A stretch of 64,000 nt of DNA from an uncultured Clostridia bacterium (GTDB lineage: Bacteria > Bacillota > Clostridia > TANB77 > CAG-508), in assembly GCA_949388605.1 (NCBI GenBank), contig CASKJV010000001.1, forward strand, positions 50,352 to 114,351, given 5' to 3'. Shown piece after piece: positions 1 through 10,500 of the stretch (position 1 is its first letter; each line of letters opens with the position of its first letter). The notes beneath the pieces are model-generated. The model did not search any database. It worked only from the letters and a program-made list of their open reading frames with translations, and was not told the origin of the DNA. Position numbers and translations under genes: made by a program.

Positions 1-1806
1 TTACCAAGATTTAAAAATATAGAAGAATTAAAAGAAGAATTAAAAGAAAATAATTCTAGTAATATAAACTTTAAATCATCAAATAAGGAAATAGTAGTAG
101 AAGATCAAGCAGTAACAAGAGGTGTGTTAGAAAGTGCTGTAGAAGAAAAAAATAGTATTGTAAATTCTGCAACTAAATATAATAATGATTATTCAACTAC
201 AAATATACAAGTTGATAATGTTGATGAAGCAGATATAGTAAAAACTGATGGACAATATATTTATTATGTGACAGAAAATAAAGTTTTCATTGTAGATGCT
301 AATGAATTGAAAGTAATTTCAAAAATTGAAATTGAAGAAGATAAAAAACAATTTTCGCCTAAGGAACTTTTTATAAATAAAAATAAATTAATTGTTTTAG
401 GTGATGTATATGAATATGAAGAAGTAACAGTAAGAGAAGAAAATAGTGATGAATTGAAATATGAAGAAACAGAAAATTCTAAAAAGTATAGATATTCAGA
501 TAAAACAGTTTTAACAAGTAAAAATTTAGCAAAAGCTATCGTATATGATATTTCGGATAAAGAAAACTTAAAAATAATTAGAGAAGTTGGATTAGATGGA
601 AGTTATGTTGATTCTAGAATGATAGGTGATAATATATATTTTATTAGTAAAAAATATAGCTATTACTATAGTGGAATAAAAGACGAAGAAATATTACCTA
701 GAGTGCAAGATACTGTAAGTAAAGAACAATCAAAACTTGTGCCATGTACAGATATAATATATTTTAAAGAATCAGAAAATAATAATTATATGTTAGTTGG
801 TGGATTTAATATTAATAATGATGATCAAATGAATGTAGAAACCTTTTTTGGAGCTAATGATAATATATATGCAAGTGAAAATAATCTATATTTAACTCAA
901 ACAACTTATGATAATAATTATAATACAATTACAATAATATATAAATTTTCTTTAAATAATTCACAAATTGCATTAATAGCCAAAAATGAGGTAGATGGAT
1001 ATTTAAATAATCAATTTTCAATGGATGAATATGAGGGGAATTTGAGACTTGCGACAACATATACAACAAAAGAAAATATTCAAGAACAGATTACTGAAGA
1101 AGCAGGTAATAGTTCTGTAGTAAAAATTCCAGAAAACAAATATTCAAATAGATTATATATATTAGATGAAAATTTGAATGAAGTTAGCAGAATAGATGAT
1201 TTAGCTAAAGATGAAAAGATATATTCTGTAAGATTTATAGGGAAAATTGGATATATAGTTACTTTTGAAGAAGTTGACCCATTATTTGTAATAGATTTAT
1301 CTAATCCTCAAAATCCTGAAATCAAAGGACAATTAAAAATTCCTGGATATAGTTCATATTTACATCCTTATGATGAAAATCACTTAATTGGAATTGGATA
1401 TAATACAAAATCTAATGGGCATGGAAGAATAACTACAGATAATATGAAAATGTCTATGTTTGATGTTTCAGACTTAGAAAATCCAAAAGAAATGTTTAAT
1501 ATAGATATTGGAAATGGATATACACACTCAGAAATTTTGTATAATCATAAAAGTTTATTTTATAAGGCATCAGAAAACTTAATAGGATTTCCTGTAACAT
1601 ATAATAACAAAAATGAAGTTATTTTATTTAAAATAGATTTAGAAAAAGGTTTTGAAAAATATGCAGAAATTTTTTCTGAAAAAGAATATTACAATATACA
1701 AAGAATAATATATATAAAAGACATATTATACATTTTAGAATATAATAAAATATTTACTTATAATTTGAATACACTAGAAAAAATAGGAGAATTAATTTTG
1801 GATTAA
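1..1806 (+). CDS. Secreted beta-propeller domain protein (5' end outside window)
   Basis: The frame is open from base 1, so the true start lies upstream; the GTG at 124 has no ribosome site and is not the start. About 601 residues are visible. The signature NVDEADIVKTDGQYIY (visible residues ~73-88) is typical of the secreted beta-propeller family (Pfam Beta_propel). Later blades show repeated aromatic/aspartate patterns such as VIDLSNPQNPEI and MFDVSDLENPKE. Family members usually have an N-terminal membrane anchor, which would be in the missing part. The role is unknown, probably an extracytoplasmic binding or sensing protein. It ends at 1806 and is followed by a 420-base gap holding the mntP riboswitch. 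Confidence 0.8.
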   Translation, partial: LPRFKNIEELKEELKENNSSNINFKSSNKEIVVEDQAVTRGVLESAVEEKNSIVNSATKYNNDYSTTNIQVDNVDEADIVKTDGQYIYYVTENKVFIVDANELKVISKIEIEEDKKQFSPKELFINKNKLIVLGDVYEYEEVTVREENSDELKYEETENSKKYRYSDKTVLTSKNLAKAIVYDISDKENLKIIREVGLDGSYVDSRMIGDNIYFISKKYSYYYSGIKDEEILPRVQDTVSKEQSKLVPCTDIIYFKESENNNYMLVGGFNINNDDQMNVETFFGANDNIYASENNLYLTQTTYDNNYNTITIIYKFSLNNSQIALIAKNEVDGYLNNQFSMDEYEGNLRLATTYTTKENIQEQITEEAGNSSVVKIPENKYSNRLYILDENLNEVSRIDDLAKDEKIYSVRFIGKIGYIVTFEEVDPLFVIDLSNPQNPEIKGQLKIPGYSSYLHPYDENHLIGIGYNTKSNGHGRITTDNMKMSMFDVSDLENPKEMFNIDIGNGYTHSEILYNHKSLFYKASENLIGFPVTYNNKNEVILFKIDLEKGFEKYAEIFSEKEYYNIQRIIYIKDILYILEYNKIFTYNLNTLEKIGELILD

Positions 1807-1954
1807 TAAATTCAAGAGCTTTGGCTGTGAGAATAAAAACTAAATTAAAGGATAAGTTTTTTACTATAAAGTTGATATAATAAAACGAGATAAAAAGTAT
1901 GTAAAATTTATTAAAAAGTACTTGATTATATAAATTTAATAAGTTATACTTATT

Positions 1955-2076
1955 AAAAATAAGGGAGTAATTAGCGTAGAAATATGTAATAAAGTCAACA
2001 TACTGATATTTATAATATCTGGCTTTATTTTAAATAATGAGACTTGTTTGCAAATCTGCAAATAGGTCTCTTTTTT
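1955..2076 (+). promoter_or_regulatory. yybP-ykoY (Mn2+) riboswitch with expression-platform terminator
   Basis: The 5' conserved strand GGGAGTAA (1963-1970) is followed by AAAGTCAACATACTGATAT paired with AATATCTGGCTTTA (1991-2027), matching the P3 arm of the yybP-ykoY family (AAGTC...CTGGCTTT). A stem GAGACTTGTTTGCA / TGCAAATAGGTCTC (2039-2070) then runs into six T residues. The aptamer plus terminator lies 150 bases ahead of mntP, the classic Mn2+ exporter target of this riboswitch. Identification is by eye from family consensus. Confidence 0.75.
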
Positions 2077-2225
2077 ATATTATCATAGGAAATTGCTCTG
2101 CAATTCCAAGTTATACAGAAAAAAGACACAGCACATAACATTACTAAAATGATATAAAATTTTAAATGTGCTCCTTTTGTTCTGTATTATATATTTTATA
2201 ATATATATAATTATGGAGGAAGATA

Positions 2226-2792
2226 ATGGGAAGTATTGAAATAATATTAATTAGTTTAGGATTAGCAATGGATGCTTTTGCTGTTGCAATATGTAAAGGG
2301 CTATCAATGAAAAAGATTGATTGGAAAAAAGCTTTAATAATAGCTTTATACTTTGGATTTTTTCAAGCAATAATGCCAGTTATAGGATATTTTCTAGGTA
2401 CTACATTTGAAAGTTTTGTTGTTCAAATAGATCATTGGATTGCATTTTTCTTATTAGCTTTTATTGGAGGAAATATGATAAAAGAATCTTTTGATGATGA
2501 GCTTGAAAAGTGTAATGATGATGTTAGTTTTAAAACAATGATTATACTTGCAATAGCAACTAGTATTGATGCATTAGCAGTTGGAATAACTTTTGCTTTG
2601 CTTAGAACTCATTTAATATTATCAGTTGTAACAATAGGAACAATAACTTTTGGAATATCTTTATTAGGTGTTAAAATTGGTAATAAGTTTGGGAATAAAT
2701 ATCAGAATAAAGCTGAATTTACAGGCGGACTTTTATTAATTTTATTGGGAACTAAAATATTATTAGAACATTTAGGATTTTTGCCTTTTTAA
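2226..2792 (+). CDS. mntP: Manganese efflux pump MntP
   Basis: The protein has 188 residues, the usual MntP length, and is predicted to have six membrane helices. Two internally related segments carry the family's intramembrane acidic motifs: GLAMDAFAVAICKG (~12-25) and ATSIDALAVGITFAL (~111-125). It exports excess Mn2+ from the cytoplasm. GGAGG at 2215-2219 supports the ATG start. It is preceded by the yybP-ykoY riboswitch, which in this family switches on transcription when Mn2+ is high. A weak hairpin at 2843-2900 follows. Confidence 0.92.
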   Translation: MGSIEIILISLGLAMDAFAVAICKGLSMKKIDWKKALIIALYFGFFQAIMPVIGYFLGTTFESFVVQIDHWIAFFLLAFIGGNMIKESFDDELEKCNDDVSFKTMIILAIATSIDALAVGITFALLRTHLILSVVTIGTITFGISLLGVKIGNKFGNKYQNKAEFTGGLLLILLGTKILLEHLGFLPF

Positions 2793-2842
2793 ATATAAAT
2801 TATTTAAAAAATAATTTTTAAATGATATAATTTATATACAGA

Positions 2843-2900
2843 TAAATAAGTCAGATAGTAAATTTCAGTTTTACAATTTTTTAGATATCTGATTTTATTT
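2843..2900 (+). terminator. Probable terminator after mntP
   Basis: AAATAAGTCAGATA pairs imperfectly with AGATATCTGATTTTATTT across a 26-base loop and ends in a T-rich tail. Confidence 0.45.
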
Positions 2901-2942
2901 CTCTATACTTTGTTTTAAAACATTAATGAAAGGTAAATTTTA

Positions 2943-3554
2943 ATGGAAGAAATACTAAATTTAAAATCAAAAGCAAAATTAAATTGTACTTTATGTGAAA
3001 AATGTTGTGAATATAGAGGAGATATAAAAATCACTCCAATAAATGTTTTAGAAATTAGTAAATTTTTAAAAATACCAATAAACGAATTTTTAAATAAATA
3101 TACAGAAGAAGTAAAAGGTGAAGAACCTGAAATTGTAATAAAAGGTATTGGAGAAAAAAAAGAATGCATATTCAACAACAGAGAAAATTATAAATGTCAA
3201 ATAAATAGAGTAAAACCAATGCAATGTGTAGTTTTTCCACTAGTGCCAGTTGATATAAAAAGAGATTTATTTATAAACTCAAAAGCATGCAAAATAGAAA
3301 GTGATAAACAAACTTCTGTAGATAAATGGATTAATGGTAATCATAATATTTATAAAAGAAATAAAAATATATATTTAAAATGGATAGAGCTAATGGAGGA
3401 AATCCAACCTAAATGGAATTCTTTTTCAAAAGATAAACAAAATAGAATTAAAGAACTTTTATTTAGGGAATATAATTTAAAACAAAATTATGAAAAACAA
3501 ATTTTTAGAAATATTAAAGAAATTCGAAATATAATTTATAATATTAATTTTTAA
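2943..3554 (+). CDS. YkgJ-family cysteine-cluster protein
   Basis: 203 residues. An N-terminal CxxCxxCC cluster (C15, C18, C21, C22) is followed by further cysteines in CIFNNRENYKC and MKPMQ-type context (KPMQCVVFP), the layout of the CxxCxxCC family (Pfam PF03692), predicted to bind zinc or an Fe-S cluster. The biochemical role of the family is not settled. AAAGG at 2930-2934 precedes the ATG. The C-terminal ~70 residues are lysine/asparagine-rich without a recognised domain. It converges with the minus-strand HD gene. Confidence 0.82.
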   Translation: MEEILNLKSKAKLNCTLCEKCCEYRGDIKITPINVLEISKFLKIPINEFLNKYTEEVKGEEPEIVIKGIGEKKECIFNNRENYKCQINRVKPMQCVVFPLVPVDIKRDLFINSKACKIESDKQTSVDKWINGNHNIYKRNKNIYLKWIELMEEIQPKWNSFSKDKQNRIKELLFREYNLKQNYEKQIFRNIKEIRNIIYNINF

Positions 3555-3577
3555 AAGAAAATAATTAATATTATAAA

Positions 3578-4120
3578 TTATTTTCTTTTAAAAATGATTA
3601 GTGCAAGAAATATATATGAATAACGAAATACTTTTTTAATAGAAAATTCTGAAAATATATCTTCAAAAGATTCTTTTATAGCACAGTATTTATCGACAAA
3701 AGTTAAAATTAATGTTTGAGGATATTTAGGTAATGCTATAGTAACAGGCCACATATGTTTTATAATCATATCTTTTTCAACTTTATTTAATTCAAAAAAT
3801 TTTGAAGCATTTTCGTAAGCTGTTTTTCCATGAGTAAATGCATGTAATCCAGAACGAGTGCCTTTTTCTCTCCAGTCATATAAAAATAAGTCATGAAGCA
3901 TAGCGCCACGAGCAGCTGAGGCATAGTCTAATTTTAATGCTTTACATATATTATAACAGTAATATGAAGCTAAATAACAATGATTATAGCAACTTGTACT
4001 AAAGTGTTGTCTATATTTTTTCATTTCTTGAACAGCAGGGTTTTCAGTTAAATCATGTATAATTTCTTGGAATTCTAAATTTTCATTTATTTTATTTTCT
4101 AAATTTTCTGTCATTTTCAA
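3578..4120 (-). CDS. HD-domain metal-dependent phosphohydrolase
   Basis: 180 residues. The HD core is visible: an early His in YNHCYLASYY, the H-D pair in GAMLHDLFLYDW, and later His in HAFTHGKTAYENA and IKHMWPV. Such proteins usually cleave phosphoesters with bound metals; the substrate here is unknown. It starts at an ATG on the minus strand and converges with the cysteine-cluster gene. Two other HD proteins occur in this window (6458 and 13613) but are only distantly similar. Confidence 0.75.
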   Translation of the reverse strand: MKMTENLENKINENLEFQEIIHDLTENPAVQEMKKYRQHFSTSCYNHCYLASYYCYNICKALKLDYASAARGAMLHDLFLYDWREKGTRSGLHAFTHGKTAYENASKFFELNKVEKDMIIKHMWPVTIALPKYPQTLILTFVDKYCAIKESFEDIFSEFSIKKVFRYSYIFLALIIFKRK

Positions 4121-4601
4121 ATCCTTTAAAATTTTATATATTTATAATATTATTATACTACTATAAAAATATAAAATACAATAAACAGAAAAAATTACCA
4201 TTAAATTAAGTAAATCTTAATAACTGTATGTACTATTAAATTTAAAAAATATTTAAATATAAAATCTATATAGTATTTTAAAATGCTATGTATATTTTGG
4301 TGTGTGATATATGAATAATTTATATAACTGTATAATTTTGATAAAATTATGTTATTTTTGTTAAAAAAATGAAACTTTTTGTAAATTATGATAATATATA
4401 AATAGAACAATAAATTAATAATATAAAAACTAAATAATTTAAAGAAATTAAAATAATAATTATATATTAAAAAGAATTAAATAATAAATCAATAAAAAAT
4501 ATTTTAAAATTAAAAATAAAATTTGTAAAAAACATTTTTGAAACTTTTATTATTTTTTGTTGTATTATATTTATATATAGTATTTTTTGTTGGAGTGAAA
4601 T
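4121..4601. other. Intergenic, extremely AT-rich
   Basis: About 480 bases of nearly pure A/T between a minus-strand and a plus-strand gene, so it must hold two divergent promoters. TATAAT-like boxes are too frequent to choose between. A short minus-strand open frame in it (4201-4410) is low-complexity and I do not accept it. I see no structured RNA. Confidence 0.5.
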
Positions 4602-6351
4602 ATGTCAAAATATAACATAGAAGGTAGAAAGAAAAAGATAAGGTTTGGAAGAATTCTATTAGTATTAATAATTACTAGTTTTATAATACTCAATATAAAA
4701 TTTAATCTTATGTCAAAAATAATTTTAATAATAAAGCCAATTTCTGTTGAAAAAATTGAAATTAGTGTTGATAAAATAGAAATAGAGCCAGGGGAATGTA
4801 TAAATATAAAGAAAAATATTTTCCCTGAAAATTTTTCAAAAAGTAATTTTATATGGCATAATTCTAATGATGATATTTTAGAAATTCAAGATGATAAAAT
4901 TATAGGAAGAAAAGTTGGAAAGTCTAGTATTTTTTTATCAGATGAAGAAATTACAAGTAACGAAATAGAGATTGAATGTTTAATAAAACCTAAAGATGTT
5001 TCAGTTGAAAACCTAATACAAGAAATGAAATTAGGTGATATTTATAAATTAGAAACTAAAATTTTACCAGAAGATTCTACTTATAAAGAATTACAATATG
5101 AAACAAATGCTCCAGAAATAGTAACAGTAAATGATGATGGGAATTTAATTGCTAATAGTATTCGGAAAAGCAACTATATCAATAAAGGATTATAAAGGAA
5201 ATATTCTTAAAAATTTTGATATTGAAGTTAAGAAAATTCCTGTAGAGACAATAACTTTAGATGATAAAGAAGTTGTTTTAGGAAAAGGACAATTATACAT
5301 ATTAAATGCAAAAGTAGAACCAGTAGAAGCTACATATACAGATATATCTTGGACAAGTTCTGATACAAGTGTAATAAAAATCGAAAATAGGATAATAACT
5401 GCAGTAGGAATAGGAAATGCTAAAATTACAGCTACAACAGATAATGGAGACAAGTCGACAACATGTACTTTTAAAGTGCAAAAAGCAAATCCTGATAATA
5501 AAAAGAATTATGCTAATGGCAACTATAATATAAGAACAGGAGCAAGTACAGATTATAAAATTCTTGCAACTACAAGTAAATATGAAGAAATAGAATTCTT
5601 ACAAGATAATAAAATAGGCTGGAAGAAAGTAAGAAATTCCAAAGGAATTGTGGGGTATACACAAATAAAAAAAGATTATTATTTAGAAGAAAAGCCAATT
5701 TTAGTTGAGAATAATAATTCAGATGGGCCTATAGATAATATTGTTACTAGCTATCATATAGATAAAGTGCCATACTTAAATCAAATTTCTTTAGGATATC
5801 CAACTGGTTGTGAAGCTGTATCTGCTACAATGCTACTTAAATATAAAGGATATAACGTTTCGGTAAAAAATATTATAGATAATACTAAAAGTGGTAGCAG
5901 AAAATATCAAGGAAATGATGGAAACTGGTATGGTGCAAATCCTTTTGAGGAATTTGTTGGTAGTGCTGACAAAGGATTAGGAAAAGGATCTTATGGTGTT
6001 TTTGCAAAACCAATAGCAGAGGCTATGAGAATATACGCTGGTGATAAAGTAAATAATATTTCAGGATGCTCAGAAAATGAATTATTTAATCAGATTAGTA
6101 AAGGAAATCCTGTTGTAGTCTGGTGTGTAAAGAACGGAGGAAATTTAAAACCAGGAGTTACATGGCAGTATGAAGATAGAAGTGGAAGTTTTCAAGAATT
6201 AGTAGGAGAACATTGTGCAGTATTAATAGGATATGATGACAATTATGTTTATTTAAATGATCCATCTGCAGGAGAAAATGTTAAGCAAAGTAAAACTAAA
6301 TTCATTTCAAATTGGAAACAATTATTTTCACAAGCAATAGTAATTAAATAA
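4602..6351 (+). CDS. Membrane-anchored Ig-like/SH3/C39-like cysteine peptidase, interrupted by CGG +1 site
   Basis: Two overlapping frames form one protein of ~582 residues if the C at 5163 is skipped (SIRKSN becomes SIGKATISI). Order: short cytoplasmic tail, one membrane helix (~16-36), two or three bacterial Ig-like group 2 domains (one ends ...IGNAKITATTDNGDKSTT), an SH3-like segment (NYNIRTGASTDYKI), and a C-terminal Peptidase_C39_2-type domain with Cys in YPTGCEAVSATM, His in GEHCAVLIGYDD and Asp in YLNDPSAG. The predicted role is an extracellular wall or protein hydrolase. Without the shift the product stops at 5195 as a membrane stub with no catalytic domain. The frame break lies inside an Ig-like domain whose sequence continues perfectly in the +1 frame. 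Confidence 0.8.
5163..5166 (+). other. CGGA frame-shift site 1 (C39-like peptidase gene)
   Basis: In-frame CGG (5163-5165) followed by A. Reading ATT then GGA, with C5163 skipped, restores the domain (NSIGKATISIKDYKG). Confidence 0.85.
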
Positions 6352-6457
6352 AATAATATTTTTCAAGGTATATAAGAATTAGAATTTTGCTAAAAATTAG
6401 AAAATATGATATAATAAATGTTGTTAATTGTATTAATACGCAAATAAAGGAGGAAAT

Positions 6458-7462
6458 ATGAAATTATATTTTAGTAATGATGAATATAGAAAAAAAGCAT
6501 TATCTACATTAAATGTTGAAAAAAGTAAACATACAGTAGGAGATGCGTTTTTACTTATTACAAAAGATTTATCAAAAGAAGATTTATCTAATTTAATTTC
6601 AATTATGGAAAAGGAATTGAATTTACCATTAGATATCTGTTATAAAATGACTCAAAATGAAGTTTCAGTTAATGACATTACTAAATCTAAAATTGTTGAA
6701 TTAGCATACAAATGTATTGAAAGTGGAAAAACACTTGGAGAAAAAACTATAAATAATGGTAAAATTAATACTAGTAGTTGGATTAGTCATGTATTATATG
6801 AAGGAAAATTAGCAAGAGAATTTGCTATTAAACTTGGAGTTGATCCAACAACAGCTCAAATTCAGGGGATTTTGCATGATTATGGAAGAAAAATTACTCA
6901 TAGCTTTGAGCATGTTACAAAAGGATATGAAAAACTAATTGATGAGGGGTGGAAAGAAGAAGCTAGTTCTTGTTTAACACATTCCTTTTTAAATGGTGGT
7001 AGATGTGCTAGTAATGAACAAGCAGAAGAAGGTTTTTTTGTAGATGAAAATGGTAATCCTTGTTGGATGGATGGAACAGATAAAGATGATATTACAATAT
7101 TTTTGGAAAATTATAAATATAGTACATATGATAAAGTTCTAAATATTGCAGATTTAATGGCAACTTCTCAAGGAATTGTCTCTCCATATGATAGAATTGC
7201 AGACATTGCTACTAGACGAAAACTTGATTCTACAAATCGTGGTTATTTTCTAGCAGAATTTTCAAATACATTAGTTGATATTTTAGAAAAAACAGGAGGA
7301 AAAATTCCAGAAACTGTGAAAGAGCCAATAAAGGCTACACCTAATCTAAATATTGAAGAAATAAATGAAAGATTTAAGGCGGTATCAGATATATTTTATA
7401 CACACTATAAATCTAATATAGCAAAACAAAAAAATAACTTAATAGAAGAGAGAGAAATCTAG
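6458..7462 (+). CDS. HD-domain protein, 334 aa
   Basis: The HD core is central: SWISHVLYEGKLAREFA supplies the first His, GILHDYGRKI (~147-156) the H-D pair, and THSFEHV plus LTHSFLNGG further His ligands. A conserved aspartate context, VLNIADLMATSQG, follows, as in many HD phosphohydrolases. The N-terminal ~90 residues have no recognised domain. AGGAGG at 6450-6455 sets the start. Substrate unknown; a nucleotide or phosphoester is likely by family. It stands alone, with its own TATAAT-like box near 6412. Confidence 0.75.
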   Translation: MKLYFSNDEYRKKALSTLNVEKSKHTVGDAFLLITKDLSKEDLSNLISIMEKELNLPLDICYKMTQNEVSVNDITKSKIVELAYKCIESGKTLGEKTINNGKINTSSWISHVLYEGKLAREFAIKLGVDPTTAQIQGILHDYGRKITHSFEHVTKGYEKLIDEGWKEEASSCLTHSFLNGGRCASNEQAEEGFFVDENGNPCWMDGTDKDDITIFLENYKYSTYDKVLNIADLMATSQGIVSPYDRIADIATRRKLDSTNRGYFLAEFSNTLVDILEKTGGKIPETVKEPIKATPNLNIEEINERFKAVSDIFYTHYKSNIAKQKNNLIEEREI

Positions 7463-7485
7463 AAAATCTACAATATTGGTAATTA

Positions 7486-7514
7486 TTGACTGTAAAATAA
7501 TTATATGTTACAAT
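7486..7514 (+). promoter_or_regulatory. Sigma-A type promoter of the transglutaminase gene
   Basis: TTGACT (7486-7491), a 17-base spacer, then TACAAT (7509-7514), 59 bases ahead of the start codon. Confidence 0.65.
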
Positions 7515-7572
7515 AAAATTGTTATGTATGTCTATGAATTAATAAATTAAAAAAAGGAAAAGGAGTTTTTAT

Positions 7573-10500
7573 ATGAAATTAAAGAAATTAATAATTTTTT
7601 GTTTACTTATTGCATTTATTGTATCACAAATTAGTTGGATTACTTTAAATAATTCTTCATATGCAACAGAAAATATTGGTAAATTTCATTATGATCAACT
7701 TGAAGAAATGTCTAAAATAATTTATGATGCAATATATAACATGTACGTTCAAGATATATTAAAAACAGGAAACGCAAGTTATGATCTTGTTGAAAATGGA
7801 CTTATAACAGAAGAACAAGCTAGAGAATATGAAAGTGGAAATTCTAAATTAATTTCAGCGATGAATGCTGCAAGATATGCTTTTTATGCAGACCATCCTG
7901 AAATATTTTATGTAAATTTTCAAATTTTAACAATTAGAATTACTAAAGATATGAATAATAATTATCATGCATATTTAGGTTCAGGAAGACATGCAAATTA
8001 TTACATAGAAGGTTTTAACAATGAACAAGAAGTTGAAAATGCTATTACTGAATTCGATTCAGTAGTAAATGAAATCGTTGAAAAAGCCAATAATGTTGAA
8101 GTAGAAGAAAATGAAAATAGAGTTGCACAACAAATAAAATTAGTTCACAATGAAATAATTAAGAATACAGGTTACAGACTAGAAAGCGATTGTGTACCAG
8201 GAAATGAAGGATTTATTTCTACTCCTTATGGGGCACTTGTAAAACAAGAAGCAGTATGTGAAGGATATGCAAGAGCACTTAAAACAGTTTTAGATAAAGT
8301 GGGAATTAATACAATCCTTGTACAAGGAACTCATCAATCTGATGGTGCAGCAGCTGTTCCTCATATGTGGAATTATGTTGAAATTGAAAAACAAACACTT
8401 GCAAGAAGCACAGAAAAAGTTTGGTATGCAATAGATGCTACATTAGATGATCCATTTTTACGTGATACTACTATGGATCCAACAGATCCAGACTTTATAC
8501 CAGGTAGCGACATACAAGAAGGTTTCGAAAATACAAGATATTGTATGGTTGGAACAGAAACTATGAAAAGAGAACATTCTCCTATAGAAACAGTAGAAGC
8601 AGCAGGAAATTATACTTTTAAATATCCTGAATTAAATATTGAAGATTATGGTATTGACAGTGTAACAAATATCAATGGATTATTAGTAAAATTTAAAAAA
8701 GATGGAACAGAAACAGAAGAATATAAAGCTGGAGATTTCTATATTAGCTATAACAATAAAGGTTATGCAGAAGCAGCTAAAGAAGGAAAATATATATTAA
8801 TTAAATATCATGAATACAAACCTGGTGATGATGTTTGGATTGAAGGTAACTGGGGATATATGAACCCTGAATTATATGCAGGTGGATTTAAAGATAATGG
8901 AGACCATCTATATATATCAGTTCCAAATTCAGAATATATGGAATTTGCAGTAACAACATTAGAACCACCAGAAGGATTAGCAGGATACACTTATCAAGGT
9001 GATGAAACTGATTTTGTAGCACAAACAGGAAAACTATATAATCCAAGTGGAAAATATAAAGCACCTCCATATGTTAAATATCAAACACCACCAGCAACAA
9101 CAACACTTGAAGTAGGACCTACTTACCATGTTGATGTTACTTATACGGATGATTTAGTATTAGCTGACGGAGCAACAGAAGTAGGTTATAGAATGGAATC
9201 AACAGGTCCAACAGGTGCTACTGAATCTACAATAACAAACTTTAAGTTTGATGGAAAAAATAGAGTGACATTTGATTTAACATTTAGTAAAATGTTTGCA
9301 GATGATGATGCTTTGTACAGAATTTATGTAACAGGTTTAGTAGGAAAAAATAGTAAAAAAGAAGCAAACTATATTTCTTTTGGTGCTGCTAATACGATTG
9401 CATGCTCTTTCAGTATGAATGCAGCTAAAAATTGGGAAGTATTTGCTAAACCTACACTTCTTGAAAATGAAGACTTATCATTAAATGGATGGCAAACAAG
9501 TGATGGACAACCTGTATCAGAAAAATTAAGAAGCAGAATAGCTTTAGTAACAACAAGAACAACTCAAGTAGAAAAAGACTCAATGAATAATTTAATGGAA
9601 GAAGAATTAGGAACACAAGAACTAATTTCAAGTGAAACATACAATATTTCTTTAAATGTATGTAAAAAATATGTTGTAAAAACAGGGCATAGATTAAGAT
9701 TATCTCTTGGATTCCCAGCAGGATATGGACCAGATGATGCTGGAGTTACATTTAAAGCATATCACTTCAAAAGAGATGAACAAGGTAATGTTACAGGAGT
9801 TGAAGAGATTCCTTGCGTAGTAACACAATATGGGTTAATTGTTACTTGTGATTCATTTAGCCCATTTGCAGTGGCAGTAACAGAAACTGATGAAACAGCA
9901 GTTCAGGATAAAACAGTTGTAGTATCAGATACTGAAGGTGGAAAAATTGAAGGAGCAAACAGGGAAGAAGGAAATATTATTACTTTAGCTGAAGGAGAAT
10001 CAGCAACAATTAATGTAATACCAAATGATGGATATGAAATTGAAGCAATAAATGTTTGTGGTAAATCAATAGAAATATCTAATAAAGATTCAATGAATGT
10101 TACTATAAATTACAATGATGTAAAAGATGGAAACTGTATAGTTGAAGCTAAATTCGTAGCAAAAGCAGTTATAGAAAATGAAGAACAAAATGGAGAAACT
10201 GTAGTTACACCAAAAGCAACACCAGCAGAAATTACAATGCCAGAGTCACAAAAGGTAACAATAAATTCAAGATTGAGAATATCACCAACAGTAACAGAAA
10301 CATCAGGAATTCAAACATATCAATGGTATAAAGATGATGTAAAATTAGAAGGTAAAACAAATAAAGTTTTAGAAATAGATAAAGTTACAAGTGAAGATTC
10401 AGGAAATTATGTACTAAAAGTTACAACAACAGCAGAAACATTAAGTGAAGAAGTAACAAGTAATCCTTGTATAGTAACTGTATCAAGTTTTGCAACATCA

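Noticed and set aside
4201..4410. Minus-strand 69-residue frame in the AT-rich gap
   Set aside because: Low-complexity Tyr/Ile/Phe composition and no ribosome site.
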